A stretch of 64,000 bases of DNA. It comes from Flavobacteriales bacterium. Its GTDB lineage: Bacteria; Bacteroidota; Bacteroidia; Flavobacteriales_F; PHOS-HE28. Under the pieces are notes generated by a model, which made no database searches, was not told where the DNA came from, and saw only the letters and a program-made list of their open reading frames with translations. The stretch lies in contig JADKCV010000003.1 in the NCBI GenBank assembly GCA_016718655.1, forward strand, positions 124,001 through 188,000. Reading direction: 5' to 3'. Numbering within the stretch: position 1 is the first letter of the stretch; the number at the start of each line of letters is the position of its first letter. The position numbers were made by a program, and so were the translations under genes. Of the stretch, positions 43,491 through 51,592 are shown in pieces.

Positions 43491-44147
43491 TCAGCGGCTA
43501 CTGCGGCCCAACGCATACATGATACCAAGACGCACCTGACCGTCGACCACGATCATGCCGATGCCGCGGGCCCAATTCCCCACGCCTGGGGCGACATAGG
43601 CGCCGCCCATGGCCCACCAGCGGCCCTGGATCGGAAGCTCGGCACTCACGCCCAAGCGCCAATGGCCATCGGTGATCACGTCATCGGTCTCCACCCCGGG
43701 GTCGGGCACTTCCTCCCTGCGGGTTGTACCCCAGTCGTTGAGGTCGGTGAACTGGTATCCAGTGCGTTCTTCCCGTAACTCCACGCCGATGACGGGCCCG
43801 AGTTCGAAGAAGATCCGATGACGGCGGCTGAGCGACCACCGCATTTCGAAGGAGATCCAGCATAAGGTGGAGACCATGTCGTAGCGAGCGCGCAGGATCT
43901 CATTGTTCGCGTAGAGCCCATACCGTCGTTGCCCCACATCCAGCCCCACACGGAACCCGCTCTCGCCGCGACGTCCTTGCAGGACCTGCAATCCGGCGGT
44001 CCAACCACTGGTGTTCGAAAGCTCGGCCCATGCCTTCGGGTCCACCCCGCTGAAGAACAAGGGGCCACCTTGGATACCAACAGCGTATTGAGCCCGAGCG
44101 GTAAGCGTTGCGACCAGGACGAAGAAGGCAAGTAGGGTGATGCGCAT
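43491..44147 (-). CDS. Outer-membrane beta-barrel protein (PorT-like)
   Basis: A 218-aa protein from the ATG at 44147: signal peptide MRITLLAFFVLVATLTARAQ, then YAVGIQGGPLFFSGVDPKAW and alternating-strand pattern typical of eight-strand barrels (GFRVGLDVGQRRYGLYANNE, MVSTLCWISFEMRWSLSRRH, HWRLGVSAELPIQGRWWAMG, MIVVDGQVRLGIMYALG). It resembles Bacteroidota outer-membrane beta-barrel (PorT or OmpW-like) proteins; the ligand is unknown. In-frame starts upstream (to 44525) overlap the GNAT gene and are unlikely. Confidence 0.75.
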   Translation of the reverse strand: MRITLLAFFVLVATLTARAQYAVGIQGGPLFFSGVDPKAWAELSNTSGWTAGLQVLQGRRGESGFRVGLDVGQRRYGLYANNEILRARYDMVSTLCWISFEMRWSLSRRHRIFFELGPVIGVELREERTGYQFTDLNDWGTTRREEVPDPGVETDDVITDGHWRLGVSAELPIQGRWWAMGGAYVAPGVGNWARGIGMIVVDGQVRLGIMYALGRSSR

Positions 44148-44203
44148 GGGCTTCGATGGTGCGTTCATCGTACACTGGAAAGACGCCTTTGCGCAGGTAT
44201 CCG

Positions 44204-44211
44204 TTGCTTTG
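44204..44211 (+). promoter_or_regulatory. Near-leaderless -10-like element
   Basis: TTGCTTTG, one mismatch to TAnnTTTG, 5 nt before the ATG at 44217. Confidence 0.4.
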
Positions 44212-44216
44212 TGGCC

Positions 44217-44741
44217 ATGCGCCTTCCGATCCCTTCCATGCACGGTGTCACCACCGAACGCCTCGCTTTTCGCCACACGAGCATGGATGATCGCTCCTGG
44301 TGGATGGAATACATCAACAGTGCCGATGCCATCCGTTTCATGCCCTTCACCGCGGGTAGTGAGCAGGACTGTGCGTTCTTCATCCAACGCTCCTTGGACC
44401 GCTACGCCACGGATGGTTCCGGCTTGAACGCCATCATCGAACAAGCGACCGGCCGACCCATCGGCATGATCGGCCTGTTGGTACAGGTGGTGGACGATAT
44501 GGATGAGCTGGAAGTGGGCTACCACCTATTGCCCAGCGCATGGGGCAAGGGCTATGCGTCGGAAGCGGCCATCGCCTGTAAGGAATTCGCGAAGGAGCAT
44601 CATTGCGCAGCTTCCGTGATCTCACTCATCGACCATGAGAATTTCGCGAGCCAGGCCGTGGCCAAGCGCAACGGCATGACCTACGAGAAGGACACCGTGC
44701 ACCGGGGTGTTCCAGCGATGGTGTGGCGGGTATTGCTGTAA
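44217..44741 (+). CDS. GNAT-family N-acetyltransferase (RimJ/RimL-like)
   Basis: A 174-aa acetyltransferase of the type that modifies N-terminal or small-molecule amines using acetyl-CoA. Visible: TTERLAFRHTSMDDRSWWM (N-terminal strand-helix), IGMIGLLVQVVDDMDELEVG and LPSAWGKGYASEAAIACKEF (acetyl-CoA binding Q/R-x-x-G-x-G/A region), then ENFASQAVAKRNGM. The start at 44217 fits a TTGCTTTG element 5 nt upstream at 44204-44211. The substrate is unknown. Confidence 0.9.
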   Translation: MRLPIPSMHGVTTERLAFRHTSMDDRSWWMEYINSADAIRFMPFTAGSEQDCAFFIQRSLDRYATDGSGLNAIIEQATGRPIGMIGLLVQVVDDMDELEVGYHLLPSAWGKGYASEAAIACKEFAKEHHCAASVISLIDHENFASQAVAKRNGMTYEKDTVHRGVPAMVWRVLL

Positions 44742-44798
44742 TGATCGGCCACGGGTGGAACGACCAGGTGTTCCATGGCCAGGAACGAACCATATACT

Positions 44799-45302
44799 TC
44801 AGAAGTGGAAACCTGCCGAGAGGAGTATTGGCCAAGGCTCCGCTGATGACCACCGCAGTGCGAGCAACGCGTCGGATGATCGCACCGGGAACAAGAGCCC
44901 CGCATGGATGAAGCGGGTTCTTTCCTTCGACCAGAATTCAACCCCTCCACCGAAGGACGGACCATAGTAGTTCGTTCCCGTCCCACTTTGACGGCCCGGG
45001 TTGGTGGTCAAGATCACCATGTTGTAGCCGTACATCGCTGTCACGTAGGGGCGTCGTTGGCTCTGCGTGCGTTGGCGGTACAACAGTCCCGCGTTCCAGC
45101 CCACGGTGGCCAGGTTGTACCCGGCACCAGCGAAAATGCCAACGGTCTCCGTCACCTTGCCATCGATGCGTACCCCAAGGCCTCCGTGATCGAGCCCAAG
45201 ACCCGCACCAAAAAAGAAGTCCGAATTCGCTGCACTCCCATCCTGTGCGTAGGTGCATCCGAATATCCAGATGCACATGATCAGTGCGGTCAACGTGCGC
45301 AT
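44799..45302 (-). CDS. Outer-membrane beta-barrel-like secreted protein
   Basis: A 167-aa precursor: signal peptide MRTLTALIMCIWIFGCTYAQ, then DFFFGAGLGLDHGGLGVRID and alternating-strand sequence (TVGIFAGAGYNLATVGWNAG, GGGVEFWSKERTRFIHAGLL, WPILLSAGFHF ending in Phe). A terminal aromatic residue and amphipathic strands fit an outer-membrane barrel. No family is named. It lies downstream of lysS on the same strand (47 bp). Confidence 0.7.
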   Translation of the reverse strand: MRTLTALIMCIWIFGCTYAQDGSAANSDFFFGAGLGLDHGGLGVRIDGKVTETVGIFAGAGYNLATVGWNAGLLYRQRTQSQRRPYVTAMYGYNMVILTTNPGRQSGTGTNYYGPSFGGGVEFWSKERTRFIHAGLLFPVRSSDALLALRWSSAEPWPILLSAGFHF

Positions 45303-45349
45303 GTCGGGAACGCCCTTTCGTTGCTATTCCAAGAGACAGCCGATACGAT

Positions 45350-46885
45350 TCAATCGAATTTTTCCGGGCGCATCTGCGGGAACAGCAGCACCTCCTGGAT
45401 CGCGGGGTTATCGGTCAGCAGCATCACCAAGCGGTCCATCCCGATGCCGATGCCCGATGTGGGCGGCATGCCGTACTCCAATGCGCGCAGGAAATCCTGG
45501 TCGATGAACATGGCCTCGTCGTCACCGCGTTCCATCAGCTTCACCTGGTCCTCGAAGCGTTCCCGTTGGTCGATGGGGTCGTTCAACTCGCTGTAGGCGT
45601 TGCCCACCTCGAAGCCGGCCACATAAAGCTCGAAGCGCTCGGTGAGGCGGTCATCGTCGCGGTGCTTCTTGCACAGCGGGCTCATCTCCAGCGGGAAGTC
45701 CATGACGAAGGTGGGCTGGATCAATTCGGGCTGCACCAGTTCACTGAACAGCTCGTCGATCAACTTGCCCTTGCCCATGGCAGCGGTGATCTCGATGCCG
45801 TGCTGCTTGCACAGCGCCCCGATGGTCTGTTCATCGGCATTGAGCACATCCACGCCGGTCTTCTGGTGGATGGCGCCACACATGGTGATGCGTTGGAACG
45901 GTGCGCCGAAGTCGATGTCCTTGCCTTGGAACTGCGCAGTGGTCGTGCCGTTGGCAGCGATGGCCGCCCTGCGGAAGACCCCTTCGATGAAGTCCATCAT
46001 CCAGCGGTAGTCCTTGTACGCCACATAGAGTTCCATGATGGTGAACTCCGGGTTGTGGGTGCGGTCCATGCCCTCGTTGCGGAAGTTGCGGCTGAACTCG
46101 AACACCCCTTCCAGACCACCCACGATGAGGCGCTTCAGGTACAGTTCATTGGCGATGCGCAGGAAGAAGGGCACATCCAGCGCGTTGTGGTGCGTGGCGA
46201 AGGGACGCGCTGCTGCACCGCCGGGAATGGGCTGGAGCACGGGGGTATCCACTTCCAGGTATCCCGCCTCCTGGAACGCGGTCCGCATGGCGTTGAAGAT
46301 GCGGGTGCGCTTGAGGAAGGTCTCCTTCACGCCGGGGTTCACGATCAGGTCCACATAGCGCATGCGGTAGCGCAGCTCGGGATCGGTGAAGGCATCGTGC
46401 ACGTTGCCCTGCTCATCGGTCTTCACCACCGGCAGGGGGCGCAGGCTCTTGGCCAGCACGGTCAGCTCCTTCACGTGCAGGGTGAGCTCGCCGGTCTGGG
46501 TACGGAACGCGAATCCACGCACGCCGATGAGGTCGCCGAGGTGGAGCAGTTTCTTGAAGACCTCGTTGTACACCGTCTTGTCCTCGCCGGGTGCGATCTC
46601 GTCGCGGTTGATGTAGATCTGCTGGTCGCCGCTGGCATCACGGATCACGGCGAAGCTGGCCTTGCCCATCACGCGCACGCTCATCAGGCGGCCCGCCATC
46701 ACCACCGATGCATCGGGCTGAGCGCCTTCCGGTGCGTGGCCCACCTCCTTGAACTGCTCCTTCACCTGCGCAGCATGGTGGGTCACCGGGAATTCGGCGG
46801 CGGGGAAGGGATCGATACCGAGCGCTCGGAGCTTTTGGAGCGCTTCGCGGCGGACGAGTTCTTGATCGGAAAGGGCGTGGGACAT
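45350..46885 (-). CDS. lysS: Lysine--tRNA ligase (class II)
   Basis: A 511-aa class II synthetase charging tRNA-Lys. N-terminal OB-fold anticodon domain (VMAGRLMSVRVMGKASFAVI), catalytic motif 1 (FLKRTRIFNAMRTAFQEAGY), motif 2 (FEFSRNFRNEGMDRTHNPEF) and motif 3 (GIGIGMDRLVMLLTDNPAIQ), then VLLFPQMRPE. The start at 46885 (MSHALSDQELVRREALQKL) matches the usual N-terminus; an upstream start is unneeded. A TATCTTCG element lies 42 nt upstream. Full length and intact. Confidence 0.97.
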   Translation of the reverse strand: MSHALSDQELVRREALQKLRALGIDPFPAAEFPVTHHAAQVKEQFKEVGHAPEGAQPDASVVMAGRLMSVRVMGKASFAVIRDASGDQQIYINRDEIAPGEDKTVYNEVFKKLLHLGDLIGVRGFAFRTQTGELTLHVKELTVLAKSLRPLPVVKTDEQGNVHDAFTDPELRYRMRYVDLIVNPGVKETFLKRTRIFNAMRTAFQEAGYLEVDTPVLQPIPGGAAARPFATHHNALDVPFFLRIANELYLKRLIVGGLEGVFEFSRNFRNEGMDRTHNPEFTIMELYVAYKDYRWMMDFIEGVFRRAAIAANGTTTAQFQGKDIDFGAPFQRITMCGAIHQKTGVDVLNADEQTIGALCKQHGIEITAAMGKGKLIDELFSELVQPELIQPTFVMDFPLEMSPLCKKHRDDDRLTERFELYVAGFEVGNAYSELNDPIDQRERFEDQVKLMERGDDEAMFIDQDFLRALEYGMPPTSGIGIGMDRLVMLLTDNPAIQEVLLFPQMRPEKFD

Positions 46886-46927
46886 GGGTCTGGAAGGGAA
46901 GGGATGTCGCAAAAGGGCTACAGGCCG

Positions 46928-46935
46928 CGAAGATA
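46928..46935 (-). promoter_or_regulatory. -10 element for lysS
   Basis: TATCTTCG on the minus strand, 42 nt before the ATG at 46885. Confidence 0.5.
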
Positions 46936-46973
46936 CCGGCAACCCTGAACGCCGAACGAGCGTAGGAGCGGTC

Positions 46974-46981
46974 TAATTTCG
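46974..46981 (+). promoter_or_regulatory. -10 element for the PGI/PMI gene
   Basis: TAATTTCG, 21 nt before the ATG at 47003. It is divergent from the lysS promoter, 38 bp away. Confidence 0.5.
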
Positions 46982-47002
46982 CACCACCTTCAACGGAAAC
47001 CC

Positions 47003-47989
47003 ATGTACACCCTCATCGACGCGTTCCCCAAACAACTCAAGGAAGCCCTGGAGATCGGCCGCAAGGCCACCCTGAAAGCCCCCGGTGGGCCTTATGGCAA
47101 TGTGGTGGTCACGGGACTCGGTGGCAGTGGGATCGGGGGAAGGATCGCGGCCCAGTTGGTGCACAAGGAGGCCAAGTGCCCGATCGAGGTGTACAACAAC
47201 TACTACCTGCCGGGCTATGTGAACCACAAGAGCCTGGTGATCGCCTGCAGCTACAGCGGCAATACCGAGGAGACACTTGCCGCCATGGAGCAGGCCTTGA
47301 ACAAGGGCGCTCGTGTGGTGGTGATCACCAGCGGTGGCACCATGTTGGACATCGCCAAGGCCAAGGGCCTGGACCACATCATCATCCCCGGCGGCAACCC
47401 GCCACGCACCATGCTGGCCTATTCGTTGGTGCAGCAGTTCTTCATCCTCCATCACTTCGGCATCATCGGCGATGGTTTCGAGGGGGCCATCAAGACCGCG
47501 GCCAACATGCTGGCCGACGACAAGGAAGCCATCAAGAAAGCCGCACAGGAGCTGACCGACAAGCTGGTGGGCAAGCGTCTGGTGATCTACAGCGAAGCGA
47601 GCACCGAAGCGGTGAGCACGCGCTTCCGCCAGCAGGTGAACGAGAACAGCAAGGAACTGTGCTGGCACCACGCCATCCCCGAGATGAACCACAACGAACT
47701 GGTGGGCTGGGCCGGTGGCAAGGACGACATCGCCGTGGTGATCTTCCGGCACAAGGAGGACCATGAGCGTAGCCAGATCCGCATGGAGATCAACAAGGAG
47801 GTCTTCAAGAAGTACACTCCGCACATCCACGACGTGTGGAGCCAGGGCGATACCGCCTTCGCACGCCAGCTCTTCCTGATCCACCTGGGCGACTGGGTGA
47901 GCTACTACTGGGCCGAGAAGAAGGGCGTGGACCCCACCGAGATCGGTGTGATCAACATGCTGAAAGGCAAGTTGGCCGAGGTGAAGTAG
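47003..47989 (+). CDS. Bifunctional phosphoglucose/phosphomannose isomerase
   Basis: A 328-aa SIS-fold enzyme interconverting glucose 6-P, fructose 6-P and mannose 6-P. Visible: VVVTGLGGSGIGGRIAAQLV, SLVIACSYSGNTEETLAAME (SIS phosphosugar site), RTMLAYSLVQQFFILHHFG and LCWHHAIPEMNHNELVGWAG (catalytic Glu-His region). The domain set matches the PGI/PMI family of Bacteroidota and Archaea, shorter than classical Pgi. It feeds both glycolysis and mannose-containing surface polysaccharides. A strong hairpin follows at 48011-48042. Confidence 0.94.
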   Translation: MYTLIDAFPKQLKEALEIGRKATLKAPGGPYGNVVVTGLGGSGIGGRIAAQLVHKEAKCPIEVYNNYYLPGYVNHKSLVIACSYSGNTEETLAAMEQALNKGARVVVITSGGTMLDIAKAKGLDHIIIPGGNPPRTMLAYSLVQQFFILHHFGIIGDGFEGAIKTAANMLADDKEAIKKAAQELTDKLVGKRLVIYSEASTEAVSTRFRQQVNENSKELCWHHAIPEMNHNELVGWAGGKDDIAVVIFRHKEDHERSQIRMEINKEVFKKYTPHIHDVWSQGDTAFARQLFLIHLGDWVSYYWAEKKGVDPTEIGVINMLKGKLAEVK

Positions 47990-48010
47990 ATCATATCGCA
48001 CTTCGTGAGC

Positions 48011-48042
48011 AAGCGGCAGGTGGGTAGGCCCACTTGCCGCTT
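48011..48042 (+). terminator. Hairpin between PGI/PMI and lipB
   Basis: AAGCGGCAGGTGGG (48011-48024) pairs with CCCACTTGCCGCTT (48029-48042) over 14 bp with one G-T wobble and a TAGG loop. It lacks a T-run, so it may be an imperfect terminator or a 3' stabilising hairpin. Confidence 0.6.
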
Positions 48043-48070
48043 GTCGCATTCCGACCGTTCGCTTGTACCC

Positions 48071-48078
48071 GACCTTTG
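48071..48078 (+). promoter_or_regulatory. -10-like element for lipB
   Basis: GACCTTTG, one mismatch to TAnnTTTG, 5 nt before the GTG start at 48084. Confidence 0.4.
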
Positions 48079-48083
48079 CACCC

Positions 48084-48788
48084 GTGAGACAAGTCCACTT
48101 CCAAGACCTCGGCCTGATCGACTACGCCACCGCGTGGGACTACCAGACCAAGTTGTTCCAGGCCACCATCGACCGGAAGATCGCCAACCGCCACCTACCG
48201 GAAAGCGAACAGGTGCCCACCGAGGACCACTTGCTCTTCTGCGAGCACCCGCATGTCTACACCCTGGGCAAGAGCGGCAAGCAGAGCCACCTGCTGCTGA
48301 ACGAAGCCGAGATGCGCGAGAAGGGCGTGCAGTTCTTCCCGATCGACCGGGGCGGGGACATCACCTACCATGGACCGGGGCAGATCGTAGGCTACCCGAT
48401 CTTCGACATGGACCACCACTTCACGGACATCCACCGCTTCCTGCGCACCTTGGAGGAGGCGGTGATCGGTACGTTGGAGGCCTATCAGATCAAGGCCGGG
48501 CGCATCGATGGGCTCACCGGTGTGTGGCTGGACTGGAACGACCCCTTCAAGGCCAGGAAGATCTGCGCCTTCGGCATCCGCGCGAGCCGTTGGGTGACCA
48601 TGCACGGCTTCGCCTTCAATGTGAACACCGACCTCCGCTACTTCGAGAACATCGTGCCCTGCGGCATCGCGGACAAGGGTGTCACATGCATGGCCAAGGA
48701 ATTGGGCGGCTTGGTGGATATCGAGGAGGTGAAGGCCCGGTTGAAGCTGGAATTGGCGGACCTGTTCGATGTGGCGATGGTGGACTGA
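48084..48788 (+). CDS. lipB: Lipoyl(octanoyl)transferase
   Basis: A 234-aa LipB, which moves the octanoyl group from acyl carrier protein to lipoyl domains in lipoic acid synthesis. Catalytic features: RGGDITYHGPGQIVGYPIF, KICAFGIRASRWVTMHGFAF (catalytic Lys region) and VPCGIADKGVTCMAKELGG (catalytic Cys). I choose the GTG at 48084 (MRQVHFQDLGLIDYATAWDY). The frame upstream overlaps the promoter and is not conserved-looking. Confidence 0.95.
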   Translation: MRQVHFQDLGLIDYATAWDYQTKLFQATIDRKIANRHLPESEQVPTEDHLLFCEHPHVYTLGKSGKQSHLLLNEAEMREKGVQFFPIDRGGDITYHGPGQIVGYPIFDMDHHFTDIHRFLRTLEEAVIGTLEAYQIKAGRIDGLTGVWLDWNDPFKARKICAFGIRASRWVTMHGFAFNVNTDLRYFENIVPCGIADKGVTCMAKELGGLVDIEEVKARLKLELADLFDVAMVD

Positions 48789-48794
48789 GGACGA

Positions 48795-48802
48795 TACCTT
48801 CG
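48795..48802 (+). promoter_or_regulatory. Near-leaderless -10 element
   Basis: TACCTTCG, 4 nt before the ATG at 48807 of the serine hydrolase. Confidence 0.55.
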
Positions 48803-48806
48803 GCCC

Positions 48807-49973
48807 ATGCGCCTCCTTCGCAACCTCATCCTCGGCATCGCGGGCCTGGTCCTGATCCTCATCGCCCTCGCCTACCTCACCGGCAACGACCACCTGGTGC
48901 GTGGCGTGCGTTTCACCTACCTGATGGGGCGCAGCAGCCCGGAGATCGATGACCGCGACTTCTTCCCCTATGCGACCATACCGGCCACCGCACCGCAGCC
49001 CTGGCCACAGAGCGCACGCTACGGCAAGCTCGCCCTTAGCGCCGAACAGGAAGCGAAGCTGCAGGAGCTACACAGCGTGGGCTTCGCCGTGTTCCAGCAC
49101 GACAGCCTCATCTTCGAGCAATACTTCAACGGCTGGGATGCCGACAGCGTGAGCAACAGCTTCAGCGTGGCCAAGAGCTACGTGAGCGTGCTCACGGGCA
49201 TCGCCATGGGGGAGGGAAGGATCAACAGCGTGTTCCAGCCGGTGGGCGACTTCCTACCGGAATACAAGGAGGGGTGCTATACAAAGATCACCCTGTGGCA
49301 CCTGTTGACCATGAGCACCGGGTTGGACTGGAGCGAAAGCGGGGCAGACCCCTTCAGCGACAATGCCAAGGGGTACTACGGGACCAACGTGCGCGAGCTG
49401 AGCTTGATGCAACCCTGCCGCGAAGAGCCGGGCAAGGAGCTCGATTACATCAGCGGCAGTACGCAGGTCATGGCCGAGGTGCTGGAGGCCGCGTATGGTA
49501 AGCCCTTGGACGAACTGGTGCGCGAGAAGATCTGGACCCCGCTGGGATGCGAGCACGATGCCTACTGGGGCAAGGACCGGGCGGATGGCGACCTCAAGGC
49601 CTTCTGCTGCCTGTACGCCACAGCGCGCGACTTCGGGCGCATCGGGCAGTTGTACCTGGATAGCGGCATGTGGCGCGGCAAGCAGCTCGTTCCCCGCGAA
49701 TACTGGCAGGCCTCCATCACACCGGCCGCCATCCAGGACAAGGGATCACCCAATCAACGCTATGGTTACTTCTGGTGGTTGGCGGAGGTGGACGGCAGGC
49801 CCATCCACTATTGTCGAGGCTTCCATGGTGAATATGTGGTAGTGATCCCTCACGAGGACCTCGTGCTGGTACGCACAGGCATGAAACGCGAGGAGGTGAA
49901 CGCCACGGGTCATCCACAGGACGTGTTCGAGTGGATCGCCATCGCCCGGGAACTGGCGGCGCGGCGGGTGTGA
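48807..49973 (+). CDS. Serine hydrolase (class C beta-lactamase-like)
   Basis: A 388-aa enzyme with N-terminal membrane anchor or signal segment (LLRNLILGIAGLVLILIALA). The SxxK nucleophile is in NSFSVAKSYVSVLTG (about residue 115). MSTGLDWSESGADPF, YISGSTQVMAEVLE (YxN/S position) and CRGFHGEYVVVIP (HxG) follow. The family includes esterases, peptidases and carboxypeptidases acting in the periplasm; the substrate is unknown. The start is supported by the TACCTTCG element 4 nt upstream. Confidence 0.88.
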   Translation: MRLLRNLILGIAGLVLILIALAYLTGNDHLVRGVRFTYLMGRSSPEIDDRDFFPYATIPATAPQPWPQSARYGKLALSAEQEAKLQELHSVGFAVFQHDSLIFEQYFNGWDADSVSNSFSVAKSYVSVLTGIAMGEGRINSVFQPVGDFLPEYKEGCYTKITLWHLLTMSTGLDWSESGADPFSDNAKGYYGTNVRELSLMQPCREEPGKELDYISGSTQVMAEVLEAAYGKPLDELVREKIWTPLGCEHDAYWGKDRADGDLKAFCCLYATARDFGRIGQLYLDSGMWRGKQLVPREYWQASITPAAIQDKGSPNQRYGYFWWLAEVDGRPIHYCRGFHGEYVVVIPHEDLVLVRTGMKREEVNATGHPQDVFEWIAIARELAARRV

Positions 49974-50019
49974 GCGCCGGAGCATCATCTTTGCATACCC
50001 GCATAGCAGCGGTACCGAT

Positions 50020-50424
50020 ATGCGTAAGGACATCGATGCACCGAAGGTGGAGGGCGTGGCCATGGCCGTGGTGCGCGAGCCCGACGAGGAGGGCGAGGAG
50101 GCCTGGTACGTCTATGTGGTGAACCAGCGTGACGAGACCCTTGAGAACGTGTTGGTGAGCTCGCGCGGCTTCGGCGAGTTGGAAGGCGAGGTGCGTCGTA
50201 CCAGCGAATTGCGCCACTTCCTGGACACGCTTGAACCGCGGAGCTGGGCCCGCATCGAGCGCATCGTGGAGGAGGTCTTCGGGCTCAACAACCAATACTG
50301 GCTCAGCTTCTATGTGGGCCAAGCACTCTACGACAGGAAGTACATCTTCGTGGCCGGCAGCATCGAGGAGGACAACTTCACCACCATCCCCTTGATGAAC
50401 AAGAAGGGTGTGATGATCGGGTGA
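50020..50424 (+). CDS. Conserved hypothetical protein (Bacteroidota)
   Basis: A 134-aa soluble acidic protein: MRKDIDAPKVEGVAMAVVRE, AWYVYVVNQRDETLENVLVS, LRHFLDTLEPRSWARIERIV, YWLSFYVGQALYDRKYIFV and FTTIPLMNKKGVMIG. The even conservation-like pattern and closing MNKKGVMIG resemble a small Bacteroidota-wide protein of unknown function. A CATCTTTG element sits 26 nt upstream (49986-49993). Confidence 0.78.
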   Translation: MRKDIDAPKVEGVAMAVVREPDEEGEEAWYVYVVNQRDETLENVLVSSRGFGELEGEVRRTSELRHFLDTLEPRSWARIERIVEEVFGLNNQYWLSFYVGQALYDRKYIFVAGSIEEDNFTTIPLMNKKGVMIG

Positions 50425-50462
50425 GGGCGCAGCGAACGGAACGATGCGAACAAGGCATGGGT

Positions 50463-50470
50463 TACTTTCG
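50463..50470 (+). promoter_or_regulatory. -10 element for the 50483 operon
   Basis: TACTTTCG, 12 nt before the ATG at 50483. It heads the three-gene overlapping operon. Confidence 0.45.
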
Positions 50471-50482
50471 CCACCCAAGCGC

Positions 50483-51592
50483 ATGAGGGCAAGGATCTTT
50501 CCGCGGATGACCGGGCACCATGGCCCCGCAGCGGTATTGATACTGCTCCTCTTCAGTTGTTCCGCTCCGAACAGCCCGGAACCGGCCGCTGCTGGTGTAC
50601 CGCCGGTCCCTGAACTCGAATTGGCCGTGATGGTGACCACGGACCCGCCGCCCTTCGATCGACCATGCAAGGTGCGGTCACAAGTGGCTTGGCAACGGAG
50701 GGACAGGATCATCAGGCCAGTCCTGCACTGGGACATGGAGGAGAGCGCTGGTCCTGACCGTTTGACAACGACTTTCGCACATAGCGGCCGCTCCTCCATG
50801 GTGATGGGAACCGACATGGAGTATGGACCGTCGATATGCCGTAAGGTCAACGAAGTGGCGGATACCCTGGTCGCTGTTGGGATGGGCTTCTGGATGCACT
50901 GCAGTGACCCGGACCCCTTGCTCACCGTGGTGACCACTGTGCATCGGGGAGAGGAGCAACTAGCGTGGTATGGCAAGGACCTCCGGGCGACCGATAACCA
51001 TCCAGGGGAGTGGATGCGGTTCAACGTGCAACACCCCATGAAGGAGATCAAGCTCATGGGCCAGGACAGGATCTGCTGCTTCCTGTGGAACCGCAACGCG
51101 AGCACCATCCTTGTCGACGATGTGGACCTGGTGTTCCTTGGTCCTGGAGTATTGGGAAAGCGATCGGGCCATGGTCCCGACCTTGAACGCGGAGGAGGAG
51201 CGGCCGCACTACCCTTCGCCACGGTGGCCGATGTGACACTGCTCGATCCTCGTGAACAAGGCATTCACGTGGGCAAGGAGGCCCCTCCCGATAGCCGGCA
51301 TGAGATCACCATCCGCGCATTGGGTGGCATGCGATTCTCCTATGGACCGGGCGACGCCGTGGCCCGCCTTTCATCCCCCACGGGCGAGGTGCGGGCGCTG
51401 GTGCGGGCCTGGCATCCGACGCTCGCCGCAGACCTGTTGGACCATGAGCAGGTGATGGTCATGGACGGCCCCAAGGGCCCCATCATCACCGGCTTCGATA
51501 TCGACGTGGACAGCAACAATGGCATGCGCACCATCGCGGCATCGCCCGCCCCCCGATCGGCCATGCTCCACCTGACGCTCCCTGTCCGATGA
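50483..51592 (+). CDS. Lipoprotein with carbohydrate-binding-like domain
   Basis: A 369-aa lipoprotein (MRARIFPRMTGHHGPAAVLI, then LLLFSCSAP with the lipobox Cys). The middle part, HWDMEESAGPDRLTTTFAHS, GRSSMVMGTDMEYGPSICRK and NASTILVDDVDLVFLGP, looks like a jelly-roll carbohydrate-binding-like module. The C-terminal part (ALVRAWHPTLAADLL, DGPKGPIITGFDIDVDSNNG) is unassigned. The last four bases overlap the start of the GH16-like gene (ATGA), so the two are coupled. The role is probably glycan handling at the cell surface (inference). Confidence 0.75.
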   Translation: MRARIFPRMTGHHGPAAVLILLLFSCSAPNSPEPAAAGVPPVPELELAVMVTTDPPPFDRPCKVRSQVAWQRRDRIIRPVLHWDMEESAGPDRLTTTFAHSGRSSMVMGTDMEYGPSICRKVNEVADTLVAVGMGFWMHCSDPDPLLTVVTTVHRGEEQLAWYGKDLRATDNHPGEWMRFNVQHPMKEIKLMGQDRICCFLWNRNASTILVDDVDLVFLGPGVLGKRSGHGPDLERGGGAAALPFATVADVTLLDPREQGIHVGKEAPPDSRHEITIRALGGMRFSYGPGDAVARLSSPTGEVRALVRAWHPTLAADLLDHEQVMVMDGPKGPIITGFDIDVDSNNGMRTIAASPAPRSAMLHLTLPVR

